Shown piece after piece: positions 39,335 to 48,070 of a DNA stretch of 64,000 nucleotides (positions within the stretch are counted from its first letter, which is position 1; every line of letters starts with the position of its first letter). Both the position numbers and the translations under genes were made by a program. Origin of the DNA: Pseudoxanthomonas japonensis (GTDB lineage: Bacteria > Pseudomonadota > Gammaproteobacteria > Xanthomonadales > Xanthomonadaceae); contig NZ_PDWW01000013.1 of NCBI RefSeq assembly GCF_010093445.1, forward strand, positions 41,185 through 105,184, given 5' to 3'. The notes under the pieces were generated by a model, which worked only from the letters and a program-made list of their open reading frames with translations, was not told where the DNA came from and searched no databases.

Positions 39335-40231
39335 ATGAGCACAGGTCATGATCATGGAACGTCCGAGATCCGGTACGAGAAGCCCCTGTGGTGGGCGCTC
39401 GGCCTGACCTCCACGTTCCTGATCGCCGAGATCATCGGCGGTCTGGTAACAAACAGTTTGGCGCTGCTATCCGATGCAGCGCACATGATGACCGATGTCA
39501 TCGCCCTCACCGTGTCGCTGATCGCGGTGCGTATGAGTCGACGTCCGGCTGATGCCCGCCGCACCTATGGCTATGGCCGCATGGAAGCCATCGGCGCGAT
39601 CATCAATGGAGGCCTGTTGTTCTTGGTCGCCGGCTACATCCTGTGGGAGGCGGTCGGTCGTTTCCGGGAACCGCCGGCCGTGGCCTCCACGGGGATGCTC
39701 GTGATCGCGGTGCTGGGCCTGATCGTCAATCTGATCTCGATGCGCTTGCTCCGCGCCGGCAGCGGCACCAGCCTGAACGTCAAGGGTGCCTACCTGGAAG
39801 TGTGGAGCGACATGCTCGGCTCGGTCGGCGTGATCATCGGCGCCATCGTGATCAAGCTCACCGGCTGGACGCTGGTTGATCCGATCGTTGCCGTACTGAT
39901 CGGGCTATGGGTGTTGCCCCGCACCTGGACGCTGCTGCGCCAGGCCGGGCATGTGCTGATGCAGGGCGTACCCGAAGGAATGGATGTGGCGGCCATCCGC
40001 ACGCGGCTGACTCAGATGTCGGCCGTGCAGGAAATCCACGACCTGCATGTCTGGTCGCTGGGTACGCGGCAGGTCGTGCTGACGGCCCACGTCGTGCTGG
40101 CTGCCGATGTCCCCGATCCGGAGGCGATCCAAGTCGAGCTCACCCGGGTGATCGAGCAGCAGTTCGATATCCACGACGTGACATTGCAGGTGGAACGCAC
40201 TTCGTGCAAAAGCGAGGTGGGCCATGCCTGA
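39335..40231 (+). CDS. czcD: Cation diffusion facilitator CzcD
   Basis: A 298-residue zinc/cadmium/cobalt exporter of the inner membrane. A short His-containing N-terminus (STGHDHGTS) is followed by six helices. The first metal site is in SLALLSDAAHMMTDVIAL (H-x3-D) and the second in YLEVWSDMLGSVGVI, where the CzcD family usually has HxxxD and this copy has WxxxD. A C-terminal cytoplasmic ferredoxin-like domain (VQEIHDLHVWSLG) ends CKSEVGHA. ATG 39335 follows CTAGGAGA. It overlaps the next gene by 8 nt. Confidence 0.92.
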   Translation: MSTGHDHGTSEIRYEKPLWWALGLTSTFLIAEIIGGLVTNSLALLSDAAHMMTDVIALTVSLIAVRMSRRPADARRTYGYGRMEAIGAIINGGLLFLVAGYILWEAVGRFREPPAVASTGMLVIAVLGLIVNLISMRLLRAGSGTSLNVKGAYLEVWSDMLGSVGVIIGAIVIKLTGWTLVDPIVAVLIGLWVLPRTWTLLRQAGHVLMQGVPEGMDVAAIRTRLTQMSAVQEIHDLHVWSLGTRQVVLTAHVVLAADVPDPEAIQVELTRVIEQQFDIHDVTLQVERTSCKSEVGHA

Positions 40232-41942
40232 CCGGAATCGAGCGAATTTCCGCAAGGTTTTCGCCCGATTCCAAGACACATCGCCCCAAGGTTCAGCAAG
40301 CGCAGTCCGCCCGCGTTGGCGCATTGCCGTGAGCCTGGAGCTGGTCATCCTGATGGTTGCCATCTTCTTTGCGGTCACCGCAAACGGCGCCTTCTGGGCC
40401 AGTGTCAAAGAGTCGGGTGTCCTGAGCGGCGCGCGGGAACTGCGCTTTGTCATCGGCGTGTCGATCGCATTGGTGGGCTTGCATGCGTTGTTGTTTGGTC
40501 TGGTGCTAAACCGCTGGATCGCCCGGCCCGTGCTGGCGGTGCTGCTGATCGCCACAGCGTCGGCGGCCTACTTCGCCAGTACGTATGCGGTCTATCTGGA
40601 TCCGAGCATGGTCCGTAATGTGATCCGGACAGATTTGGCTGAAGCGCGTGAACTGCTGACCTGGGACATGGTGGGCACGGTCATTATGATGGGCGTGCTG
40701 CCAGCGGCTGCGTTGTGGCTGGTGCACTTGCCACGCTTCACGCTCAAGCAGACCCTGCTACGCCGGATCCTGTTCCTGGGCGCGATGCTGCTGCTCACGT
40801 GCTTGGGCGTGATGGCCACCTTCCAGGACGTCTCCTCGTTGATGCGCAATGACAAGGCGCTGCGCTACCTGATCGCGCCGGGCAACTATCTGGCGTCCAT
40901 CACGCGCGTGCTCAGCCAGGAGGCCAGAAGCCCGAAGGGGCCACGCCAGGTCGTGGCGGCCGATGCCCGGCAGCGGGCGCACGCATCCTCGACCAAGCCG
41001 CATCTGCTCGTGGTTGTGGTCGGCGAAACCGTGCGTGCGCAGAACTGGGGACTCAGTGGCTACGCGCGACAGACCACGCCTCAGCTGGCGAAGTTGAACG
41101 TCATCAATTTCAGCGATGTGACCGCCTGTGGATCTAACACGGAAGTCTCGGTTCCCTGCATGTTCTCTCTTGCTGGCCGGCGTAACTACGACCGCGAAAA
41201 CATCGTGGGCTCCGAGTCATTGCTGCACGTGCTGGAACGAGCAGGCGTTGAGACGTTGTGGCGGGACAATCAGACAGGTTGCAAAGGCGTATGCGATGGC
41301 TTGTCCTTTGAGTCCTACCGCAAGCCGCCGAAAAGCTCGCTGTGCGATGACCAGGCCTGCCGCGATGCGGTGATGCTGCAGGGTCTGCACGACGTGATCG
41401 ATGACAATCCTGGCGACACGGTGGTGGTCTTGCACCAACTGGGCAACCATGGGCCGGCGTACTTCAAACGATATCCGGAAGGTTTACGTCAGTTCCGGCC
41501 TGACTGTCGTTCCTCGGATCTGGGCAGCTGCACGCGGCAGGAGATCGTCAACGCCTACGACAACGCCATCCTGGAAACGGATGACTTCCTGTCCAAGACG
41601 ATCCAGATGCTATCGCAGGACACTACGCACGACACGGCGATGATCTATGTCTCCGATCACGGCGAGTCGCTGGGCGAAGGCAACGTCTATCTGCACGGCT
41701 TGCCCTACTCCATTGCGCCGGACACCCAGATCAAGGTGCCGATGGTGGCCTGGCTTTCACCAGGCATGGCCAGCGGTAAAGGCGTCAATACCGCGTGCGT
41801 GCGTAGTCGGGCAGGCCAGCCGATCAGTCACGACAACCTGTTCCATTCCGTCCTGGGATTGATGCAGGTCAAGACCGAGGCCTACGAGCCGACGCTGGAC
41901 GTGTTCTCCGGATGTCAGGCCACGGCAGGAGCCTCGCCATGA
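40224..41942 (+). CDS. eptA: Lipid A phosphoethanolamine transferase (EptA/MCR-like)
   Basis: A 572-residue inner-membrane enzyme that moves phosphoethanolamine from phosphatidylethanolamine to lipid A on the periplasmic side. Five helices occupy residues ~33-200. The alkaline-phosphatase-like catalytic domain has VVGETVRAQNW (Glu268), the nucleophile Thr306 in ACGSNTEVSVPCMFS, and SDHGESLGEGNVYLHG near the C-terminus; paired cysteines for disulfides are present. It overlaps czcD, so it is expressed with the zinc exporters. Modification lowers surface negative charge and can reduce binding of polymyxins and divalent cations; linking this to metal stress is inference. Confidence 0.93.
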   Translation: MPDRNRANFRKVFARFQDTSPQGSASAVRPRWRIAVSLELVILMVAIFFAVTANGAFWASVKESGVLSGARELRFVIGVSIALVGLHALLFGLVLNRWIARPVLAVLLIATASAAYFASTYAVYLDPSMVRNVIRTDLAEARELLTWDMVGTVIMMGVLPAAALWLVHLPRFTLKQTLLRRILFLGAMLLLTCLGVMATFQDVSSLMRNDKALRYLIAPGNYLASITRVLSQEARSPKGPRQVVAADARQRAHASSTKPHLLVVVVGETVRAQNWGLSGYARQTTPQLAKLNVINFSDVTACGSNTEVSVPCMFSLAGRRNYDRENIVGSESLLHVLERAGVETLWRDNQTGCKGVCDGLSFESYRKPPKSSLCDDQACRDAVMLQGLHDVIDDNPGDTVVVLHQLGNHGPAYFKRYPEGLRQFRPDCRSSDLGSCTRQEIVNAYDNAILETDDFLSKTIQMLSQDTTHDTAMIYVSDHGESLGEGNVYLHGLPYSIAPDTQIKVPMVAWLSPGMASGKGVNTACVRSRAGQPISHDNLFHSVLGLMQVKTEAYEPTLDVFSGCQATAGASP

Positions 41943-41968
41943 GGCCTTCCCACAGCACTGCCACCCCT

Positions 41969-41989
41969 GCCCGGCGCATATCGCCGGGC
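41969..41989 (+). terminator. Hairpin between eptA and dgkA
   Basis: A perfect 8-bp stem GCCCGGCG / CGCCGGGC with a CATAT loop, followed by CTTCC, lies 26 nt after the eptA stop. It is terminator-like but has no long T-run. Confidence 0.5.
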
Positions 41990-42053
41990 CTTCCAATGCT
42001 TCGCGCGAGATCGCGATCGAAGCACGCATTCACTCTTTCTCGAGGAACGTCCC

Positions 42054-42425
42054 ATGGCTGATGCGTATGGCCACCTGCCGCGTGGTCCCAAACGTTTGAT
42101 GATGGCCACGCGCTGGTCTTTCCAAGGACTGCGCGCCGCGTGGCTGCATGAATCCTCCTTCCGACTTGAAGTGGTCATCGCCCTGGTGATGGCACCGCTG
42201 GGACTGCTGCTGGGTGAGACCGGTGTGGAGCGCGTCCTGCTGGCGATCTCCGTCCTGCTGGTGCTGCCCGTGGAGCTTCTCAACTCGGCCATCGAGGCGG
42301 TGATCGAGCGCTACGGCCCCGAACACCACGAACTGGCCGGTCGCGCCAAGGACATGGGCTCGGCCGCCGTCTTCCTGACTTTGGCCATGGCGGCGCTGAC
42401 ATGGCTGGCCCTCTTGGCCAGCTGA
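42054..42425 (+). CDS. dgkA: Diacylglycerol kinase
   Basis: A 123-residue inner-membrane kinase of the prokaryotic DgkA family with three helices. Family marks are the amphipathic N-terminus (RWSFQGLRAAWLHESSFRLEVV) and LPVELLNSAIEAVIERYGPEHHELAGRAKDMGSAAVF (cited in two parts: ELLNSAIEAVIER, KDMGSAAVF), which binds ATP. EptA releases diacylglycerol each time it transfers phosphoethanolamine, and DgkA recycles it to phosphatidic acid, so the pairing is functional. Confidence 0.95.
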   Translation: MADAYGHLPRGPKRLMMATRWSFQGLRAAWLHESSFRLEVVIALVMAPLGLLLGETGVERVLLAISVLLVLPVELLNSAIEAVIERYGPEHHELAGRAKDMGSAAVFLTLAMAALTWLALLAS

Positions 42426-42447
42426 TGCGACGCCTCTGGAGCGTTAT

Positions 42448-43188
42448 ATGGCATACGTACTGTTAGCCGCACTGGTGATTGCTGTGGGCTGGGGACTGAA
42501 GTCGGCGATGTCGATTCCCCACCCCGATGGCCTGACCGTCTTCCTCAGCAGCACCGTGGTGCTGACGGGGGCGCTGTTCTGGGTGGTCGTTACCCTGCAC
42601 GCGCTGGATCTGCTGGTGGCGTTCAAGCGCGACGATCGCCGCTACCTGTCCGAGTTCGCTGCCGCGATGCGGCCACGACTGCGTGAGTTGCTGGTGGCCA
42701 CCCCGGTGACGTTGCTCGGCTTGCTCATCGCCTATCGATCCGTGGGCACCGCCGGCACCGTGGTCGCCGCTTTGGGGGCGCCGTTCTACGCGCTCGCCAT
42801 CGCCTCGGCGCTGATGGCCAGACCCCTGCAGGCCACGCCCGTGCGTCGGCGACGCACGGGCATCGTGCTGAGCGTGATTTACGGCGCCCTGTTCGCGATC
42901 ACGGCTGTCTTGCAATCAGCCGTGGCCACCCGTACGGGTATGCAGGGCGCCGCGCCGTGGCTGGGGGTGACGTCGGCCCTGGCCGCGATCGCGGCCTTTG
43001 TGTCGGCGGCCAAGTTCAGATCCTCGATCGAGCAAGGACGCGCCCTGTCATCGCCGGTGATCGAGAGCCTCGGCAATCCCTTCCCCGGTCACCAGAACGG
43101 ACCGTCCTCTCCCGACAGTCCGTCGTCGCGTTTGCGCAAAGGTCCGCCCCCGCCGCATGGCGGGCGAAAGCGTCGACGCCGCTTCTAG
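42448..43188 (+). CDS. Inner-membrane protein of unknown function
   Basis: A 246-residue protein with about six hydrophobic helices (AYVLLAALVIAVGWGL, TVVLTGALFWVVVTLHALDLLV, VATPVTLLGLLIAYRS, TVVAALGAPFYALAIASAL, IVLSVIYGALFAITAV, LGVTSALAAIAAFVSA). The ~50-residue C-terminal tail is Pro/Ser/Arg-rich and ends RKRRRRF. I do not recognise a family. It sits between dgkA and the ArnT-like gene in one direction with a short gap, so it is probably part of the lipid modification cluster. The basic tail would be cytoplasmic and could contact phospholipid or nucleic acid (speculative). Confidence 0.65.
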   Translation: MAYVLLAALVIAVGWGLKSAMSIPHPDGLTVFLSSTVVLTGALFWVVVTLHALDLLVAFKRDDRRYLSEFAAAMRPRLRELLVATPVTLLGLLIAYRSVGTAGTVVAALGAPFYALAIASALMARPLQATPVRRRRTGIVLSVIYGALFAITAVLQSAVATRTGMQGAAPWLGVTSALAAIAAFVSAAKFRSSIEQGRALSSPVIESLGNPFPGHQNGPSSPDSPSSRLRKGPPPPHGGRKRRRRF

Positions 43189-43251
43189 AGCGCGCGATCT
43201 CGCACTGAAGTCCTTGAGTTCTTTTTATCTGTTTGCACGAGCGATACGCCG

Positions 43252-44955
43252 ATGCGTCATTCCCTTAGCGACCTCTCCCCCGGCCAAACCTGGCTGTTGA
43301 TCCTGCTGGTCATCACGGCGCTGTTGGCGGGCCTGGGGCTACGCGAGCCGATGCCCGCGGACGAGCCCCGCTTTGTGCTGGCGGCCAAGACCATGGTGGA
43401 AACCGGCCAATGGCTGTTCCCCTACCGAGGTATTGAGCTCTACGCCGAGAAGCCGCCCACTTTCATGTGGCTGCAGGCGGCCAGTTATGTCTTGGTGCGC
43501 AACTGGGACGTGGCGTTCCTGCTGCCCTCCTTGCTGGCGGCGCTGCTGACGTTGTGGCTGACAGGCGATCTTGCCCGGCGCCTGTGGGGCAAGCGCACGG
43601 CCGACTACGCCGTGTGGGGCCTGTTTGTCTGCCTGCAGTTCGTGCTGCAGGCCAAGCGCGCGCAGATCGACATGGTGCTGGTGGGCATGACCACGCTCTC
43701 GCTATGGGCGCTGGTGCGTTACCTGCTGGAAAAGCCCAGTCCGTGGCTGCTGATGGTGGGCACCTTCGCCGCCGGCCTGGGCACCGTGACCAAGGGCGTG
43801 GGCTTTCTGCCGTTGTTGGTTTTCCTGCCCTGGCTGTGGGTGCGGTGGAAGTCGCCCCACGCGCTGCCTTCGCACCGCGGGGTGCATGTGCTGGCCGGCA
43901 TTGCGGGTTTTGTGCTGGGTGCGGGTGTGTGGCTGGTACCGATGCTGGCCACGGTGGCGGCCTCCTCGGATCCGGCCCTGCACACCTACGCGCGGGACAT
44001 GCTGTTCAAGCAGACGGGCACCCGTTACGCCAATGCCTGGCACCACGTAAAACCGGTCTGGTACTACCTGCAGACCATGCTCACGCTGTGGCTGCCGGGC
44101 GTGCTGCTCGCACCGTGGTTGCTGCCGGCGTGGTGGCGGCGTGTGCGTCGCGTGGACCCGCGTTACGCGCTGCTGCTCGGCTGGGCGTTGCTGGTGCTGG
44201 TCTTCTTCAGTGCCAGTCCGGGCAAGCGCGAGGTCTACATCTTCCCGATGCTGCCTGCCCTGGCGCTCGCCGCATCGCCGCTGGTAGCTGGCCTGCTGCG
44301 CCGTCGTGGCGTACGCGCGGTGTTGTGGTCGTACCTGTCGTTGGTGGTCAGCCTGGCGGGCGCCTTGGGCCTGTGGTTGCTGACGGCCTCGCCTGAGCGC
44401 GTGCAAGGCCTGCTCGAGGGACGCGGCATGGACATGAGCACGGTCAAGCAGGTCAGTGGCTGGCTGCTGGGCTTCACCATCGTGAGCCTGGTTGTGATGG
44501 CCGCCGCGCGCCGACGCGTGGTGTTAGCGCTGGTGGCCGTCACCGCCTCGCTGTGGATCACCTATGGCGTGGGGCTCATGCCGGCGCTCAGTCCTGACAG
44601 TTCTGCCAAAGCGCTGATGCAGCGCGTGGAGACCACTATCGATCTGGATGCGGAGCTGGCCATGCTCGGCTGGCGCGAACAGCACCTGCTCCAAGCCGAA
44701 CGGCCGGTCACCGAATTCGGGTTTAAGAAGCCTTGGGTGGAGCAGTGGCAGCAGGCACACGCCTGGCTGCTGCAGAACCCCACGCGACGGTGGCTGTTCC
44801 TGCGCAAGGAAGCCATCGGGCCTTGCCTGGATCCAACGCAGGTCATCGACATCGGCGCCTCCAATCGACGCGCCTGGATTCTGGCACCGGGTACGGCCTG
44901 GATCCCGGACTGCGAAGTCCCGGCCACATGGTCGGCCGACGTCAGCGAAGACTGA
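43252..44955 (+). CDS. ArnT-like GT39 glycosyltransferase
   Basis: A 567-residue multi-spanning membrane protein of the ArnT/PMT (GT-C, family 39) type. The N-terminal periplasmic loop has the conserved acidic pair PADEPRFVLAAKTMVETGQWLF, and RGIELYAEKPPTFMWLQ, the counterpart of the EKPPL motif; about ten further helices follow. Such enzymes transfer a sugar from undecaprenyl phosphate to lipid A or another envelope acceptor. The next gene is a GT2 that could supply the lipid-linked sugar. The arnABCDEF pathway itself is absent, so the sugar may not be L-Ara4N. Confidence 0.87.
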   Translation: MRHSLSDLSPGQTWLLILLVITALLAGLGLREPMPADEPRFVLAAKTMVETGQWLFPYRGIELYAEKPPTFMWLQAASYVLVRNWDVAFLLPSLLAALLTLWLTGDLARRLWGKRTADYAVWGLFVCLQFVLQAKRAQIDMVLVGMTTLSLWALVRYLLEKPSPWLLMVGTFAAGLGTVTKGVGFLPLLVFLPWLWVRWKSPHALPSHRGVHVLAGIAGFVLGAGVWLVPMLATVAASSDPALHTYARDMLFKQTGTRYANAWHHVKPVWYYLQTMLTLWLPGVLLAPWLLPAWWRRVRRVDPRYALLLGWALLVLVFFSASPGKREVYIFPMLPALALAASPLVAGLLRRRGVRAVLWSYLSLVVSLAGALGLWLLTASPERVQGLLEGRGMDMSTVKQVSGWLLGFTIVSLVVMAAARRRVVLALVAVTASLWITYGVGLMPALSPDSSAKALMQRVETTIDLDAELAMLGWREQHLLQAERPVTEFGFKKPWVEQWQQAHAWLLQNPTRRWLFLRKEAIGPCLDPTQVIDIGASNRRAWILAPGTAWIPDCEVPATWSADVSED

Positions 44956-44999
44956 TTTCTCTCCCCTTTCCCGCACGCCTCACTGCTGAGTCCTTCGCC

Positions 45000-45758
45000 A
45001 TGCATAGCCCGACCCTGCCCCGGATGCCCAGTCTCTCGGTCGTCATTCCCGTCTTCAACGAGCGCGGCAACATCGGGCCTCTGGTGCAGGAAGTGGTGCA
45101 CCACCTGCGCGGCAAGATCGCTTTCGACATCATCTGCGTGGATGATCGCTCCGAGGATGACACGCGCGAGGTGCTCGGCTGGCTCAAAGCCGAGGTGCCA
45201 GAACTGCGCGTGTTGCTGCACCATCAACGCAGCGGGCAAAGCACCGCCATCCGCAATGGCGTCAAACACGCGTTCTCACCTTGGATCGCTACGCTCGATG
45301 GCGATGGCCAGAACGATCCGGCCGACATTCTCAAACTGCTAGCGGCCCGACAGGCGGCGTCGACGCAGGTGCGCCTGTTCGCCGGCTGGCGTACCGAGCG
45401 CAAGGACACGGCCAGCAAGCGATGGGCTTCGCGCTGGGCCAATGGCATTCGGCAATCGCTGCTGCGGGATGACACGCCCGATACCGGCTGTGGCATCAAG
45501 CTGTTCGACCGCGCTGCATTTCTGGATCTGCCGTACTTTGATCACATGCATCGCTACCTCCCGGCACTGATGCAGCGTGCCGGCTGGAAGACGCTCAGTG
45601 TGCCGGTCTCCCACCGACCGCGAGGATCGGGCCAGTCCAAGTACACCAACCTGGGGCGTGCTTTGGTGGGCGTCCGCGATCTGATAGGTGTGGCCTGGCT
45701 GATCCAGCGCAGTCATGTGACCGCCACCAGCGAGCTCAGTGCCGGTCCCAAGCTATGA
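45000..45758 (+). CDS. GT2 polyprenyl-phosphate glycosyltransferase (ArnC/DPM1-like)
   Basis: A 252-residue GT-A enzyme. Motifs are LSVVIPVFNERGNIGPLV, IICVDDRSEDDTREVL (nucleotide-sugar binding), ATLDGDGQNDPADI (DxD-like) and DTGCGIKLFDRAAF. It probably transfers a sugar from a nucleotide donor to undecaprenyl phosphate on the cytoplasmic side, feeding the adjacent ArnT-like protein. ATG 45000 starts the conserved region. It overlaps the following LABN gene by ATGA, which suggests a complex. Confidence 0.9.
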   Translation: MHSPTLPRMPSLSVVIPVFNERGNIGPLVQEVVHHLRGKIAFDIICVDDRSEDDTREVLGWLKAEVPELRVLLHHQRSGQSTAIRNGVKHAFSPWIATLDGDGQNDPADILKLLAARQAASTQVRLFAGWRTERKDTASKRWASRWANGIRQSLLRDDTPDTGCGIKLFDRAAFLDLPYFDHMHRYLPALMQRAGWKTLSVPVSHRPRGSGQSKYTNLGRALVGVRDLIGVAWLIQRSHVTATSELSAGPKL

Positions 45759-46129
45759 GCGTCATGGATCAGGAGATCCTGTGGCTGAACTGGACGGGTT
45801 TGCACACCACGCCGTGGAAGCTCATTGGTCTGACCGGCGCGGCCTTGTTCGGTGTGCGATGGTTGGTCCAGTTCGTGGCGTCCAAGCGCGCGGGCCGGCC
45901 GGTGATCCCGCGCCTGTTCTGGTACATGAGCTTGTGCGGTAGCCTGATGGCGCTGAGCTACTTCCTGTTCTCGTCCAAGCAGGACGCCGTAGGTGTCGTG
46001 CAGAACCTGCTGCCGGCCTTCACCGCCGGCTACAGCCTATATCTGGATATACACCATCACCGAGGCACTGGCAGGAGCGTCACAGCCGAGCCTACCTCGC
46101 CCTCGTCCCAGGATGATCACCACCACTAG
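45755..46129 (+). CDS. LABN-domain small membrane protein (lipid A disaccharide synthase N-terminal domain)
   Basis: A 124-residue protein with three helices and conserved LABN-type residues (WKLIGLTGAALFGVRWLVQFVASKR, IPRLFWYMSLCGSLMALSYFL, cited in part; QNLLPAFTAGYSLYLDI). The domain is named after a fusion to LpxB but also occurs alone beside GT2 and ArnT-like genes, where it may flip or position lipid-linked sugars. The C-terminus is His-rich (DDHHH). It converges with the CDF exporter and their ends overlap by 4 nt. Confidence 0.85.
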   Translation: MSVMDQEILWLNWTGLHTTPWKLIGLTGAALFGVRWLVQFVASKRAGRPVIPRLFWYMSLCGSLMALSYFLFSSKQDAVGVVQNLLPAFTAGYSLYLDIHHHRGTGRSVTAEPTSPSSQDDHHH

Positions 46130-46764
46130 ATCGTGACACGGGGCGGCGCGCTTGGCCGACTTTCGCGCCACGCGGCCCGCAACACGCGCACCGCCGAGCG
46201 CAGGAACAGAACCAGCAACGCTGCGGCAATCACTAGATCGGGCCAACCCGCGCCGAAGGCCCACACCAGCGCGGCGGCCAGGATAACGGCAACCCCCTCG
46301 TAGATGTCATTGCGCGAACACTCCCACGCCGAAGCCATGTTGATATCGCCGGCGCGATAGGGGGTCAGCAACCACAGGCAGACCGCATTGGCCGCCAAGT
46401 TCAGCAACGCGGCCACCCCCATGCTCTCAAAGATCGGAACACCCGGATGGGCCAAGCGCCAGACGATCTGTACGCCCACCGCGATCGCGGCCCCCAGGAT
46501 CAAGAAGCCTTTGAGCAGGGCCACCCGGCCCTTCAGGTGGGCCGATGCGCCCACCACCGCCAGGCTCACCGCATAGGTCAGCGCATCCCCGAGGTTGTCC
46601 AGGCTTCCGGACAACAGGGACGAAGAGTGGGAGTGCCACGCGGCGAGGGCCATCATGACGAAGGTCGCCAGGTTGATCAGCAGCACGATCACCAGCACCT
46701 TGCGCTGCTTGGCTTGCATACCCGCTACATCGACTACCTTGCCGCAGCCACAGCATTCAGACAT
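46126..46764 (-). CDS. CDF-family cation exporter (short form)
   Basis: A 212-residue inner-membrane transporter of the cation diffusion facilitator family, lacking the C-terminal cytoplasmic domain. The N-terminus carries a Cys cluster (SECCGCGKVVDV). Helix 2 has SSSLLSGSLDNLGDALTYAV, where D-x3-D replaces the usual H-x3-D site; helix 5 has WECSRNDIYEGVAVI. ATG 46764 is preferred over a GTG one codon before. It would export Zn, Cd, Co or Pb. Divergent regulator and promoter suggest metal-inducible expression. Confidence 0.85.
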   Translation of the reverse strand: MSECCGCGKVVDVAGMQAKQRKVLVIVLLINLATFVMMALAAWHSHSSSLLSGSLDNLGDALTYAVSLAVVGASAHLKGRVALLKGFLILGAAIAVGVQIVWRLAHPGVPIFESMGVAALLNLAANAVCLWLLTPYRAGDINMASAWECSRNDIYEGVAVILAAALVWAFGAGWPDLVIAAALLVLFLRSAVRVLRAAWRESRPSAPPRVTI

Positions 46765-46822
46765 CACGCGCTCCGTTGAGGGGCCACTCCTGTAACCGGA
46801 AAATCACAGTCTGGGCTCGGCT

Positions 46823-46853
46823 AGCGTAAAGTCTGTAGTAACTACAGAGTCAA
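46823..46853 (-). promoter_or_regulatory. MerR-type promoter/operator of the CDF exporter
   Basis: On the minus strand TTGACT (46853-46848) and TACGCT (46828-46823) are separated by a 19-bp spacer that contains the perfect 17-bp palindrome TCTGTAGTAACTACAGA (46832-46848, overlapping the -35 by one base). This geometry is diagnostic of MerR-family activation and links the regulator at 46865 to the exporter. Confidence 0.85.
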
Positions 46854-46864
46854 GCGATCCTTCC

Positions 46865-47272
46865 ATGAAGATCAGTCAGGCTGCCGAGGCCAGCGGGTGC
46901 CACCTTGAGACCATCCGCTACTACGAGAAGATTGGACTGCTACCCCACCCCACCCGAACGGACAGTGGCTATCGGGTATATACGAGCGCCGATATCGAGC
47001 GCCTGCGGTTCATCGCGCGGGGGCGGGATCTGGGCTTCAGCCTGGAGGAGATCCGCAGCCTGCTGCAATTGGCCAGCGATGAGCGTATGTCGTGCGAGGA
47101 CGTCGATCGCCTGGCGCGAACACATCTGACCGATATTCGTGCGCGCCAGGACGATCTTCGCCGGATGGCCGATGAACTTGAGCGTGTCATCGTCAGCTGC
47201 CATGGGGGACAGCGGGCCGAGTGCACGATTCTTTCGACGCTACGCCAGCCAATGCAACGTTCCAAAGTCTGA
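46865..47272 (+). CDS. MerR-family divalent heavy-metal regulator (CadR/ZntR-like)
   Basis: A 135-residue regulator. It has a winged helix (KISQAAEASGCHLETIRYYEKIGLL) and cysteines at 77, 112 and 120 (RMSCEDV, VSCHGGQRAECTIL), the set used by CadR, PbrR and ZntR for divalent metals, with a His right after Cys112. It is divergent from the CDF exporter, whose promoter it should distort when Cd, Zn, Pb or similar ions bind. The exact metal cannot be told from sequence alone. Confidence 0.9.
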   Translation: MKISQAAEASGCHLETIRYYEKIGLLPHPTRTDSGYRVYTSADIERLRFIARGRDLGFSLEEIRSLLQLASDERMSCEDVDRLARTHLTDIRARQDDLRRMADELERVIVSCHGGQRAECTILSTLRQPMQRSKV

Positions 47273-47350
47273 CTTTGTAGCGGATTTCTACTCTCGACCG
47301 GAAGCGGACGTAGGGAGCTGGCCAGAAAGATGGACGGGCCACTTCCACAC

Positions 47351-48070
47351 CTAGATGGCGCGGAGGCTGACCCGCTTGGCAAGCTCTTCCGCGCTTTCCT
47401 TCCGTTCGCTATAGCGATCGACCAGATAGGGCGAGGCATCCCGGGTTAGTAGCGTGAATTTCATTAGCTCCTCCATGACATCCACGACGCGGTCGTAGAA
47501 CGCGGAGGGCTTCATACGCCCGTCTTCGTCGAACTCGTTGAACGCCTTGGCGACAGAGGACTGATTGGGGATCGTGATCATGCGCATCCAACGTCCAAGT
47601 ACACGGAGCTGGTTCACCGCATTGAATGACTGCGAACCGCCAGAGACTTGCATGACGGCCAGCGTCTTTCCTTGGGTTGGTCGTACGGAGCCTTGAGACA
47701 ACGGAATCCAATCGATCTGCGCTTTCATGATGCCGCTCATGGAGCCGTGTCGCTCGGGCGAGCTCCAGACCATGCCTTCGGACCACTGAACCAGTTTTCG
47801 CAGTGCCTGCACCTTCGGATGCGTGTCGGGCTCTGCATCTGGAAGCGGTAGGCCTGTCGGATCGAAGAGCCGGGTCTCGGCCCCCATCGCCTGCAGTAGT
47901 CGGGCCGCCTCCAGCGCGAGCAACTTGCTGTATGACCTCTTCCTCAGCGATCCGTAGAGCAGAAGAATCCGCGGGCCATGCGTAGCACGTGCGGTCGGGG
48001 ATAGGCGGTCAACTTCGGGAACATGGAACAGCTCGGCCGAGATGTTGGGCAGATCGCCAGGACTAGACAT
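47351..48070 (-). CDS. arsH: ArsH organoarsenical oxidase / NADPH-FMN reductase
   Basis: A 239-residue flavoprotein of the NADPH-dependent FMN reductase family. Conserved ArsH stretches are [15 protein letters not shown] (FMN phosphate loop), [21 protein letters not shown] and [22 protein letters not shown] (cited in part). ArsH oxidises trivalent methylated arsenicals to less toxic forms. ATG 48070 overlaps aqpS by 8 nt; an upstream in-frame extension lies inside aqpS. It is the last gene of arsR-arsC-aqpS-arsH. Confidence 0.94.
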   Translation of the reverse strand: MSSPGDLPNISAELFHVPEVDRLSPTARATHGPRILLLYGSLRKRSYSKLLALEAARLLQAMGAETRLFDPTGLPLPDAEPDTHPKVQALRKLVQWSEGMVWSSPERHGSMSGIMKAQIDWIPLSQGSVRPTQGKTLAVMQVSGGSQSFNAVNQLRVLGRWMRMITIPNQSSVAKAFNEFDEDGRMKPSAFYDRVVDVMEELMKFTLLTRDASPYLVDRYSERKESAEELAKRVSLRAI

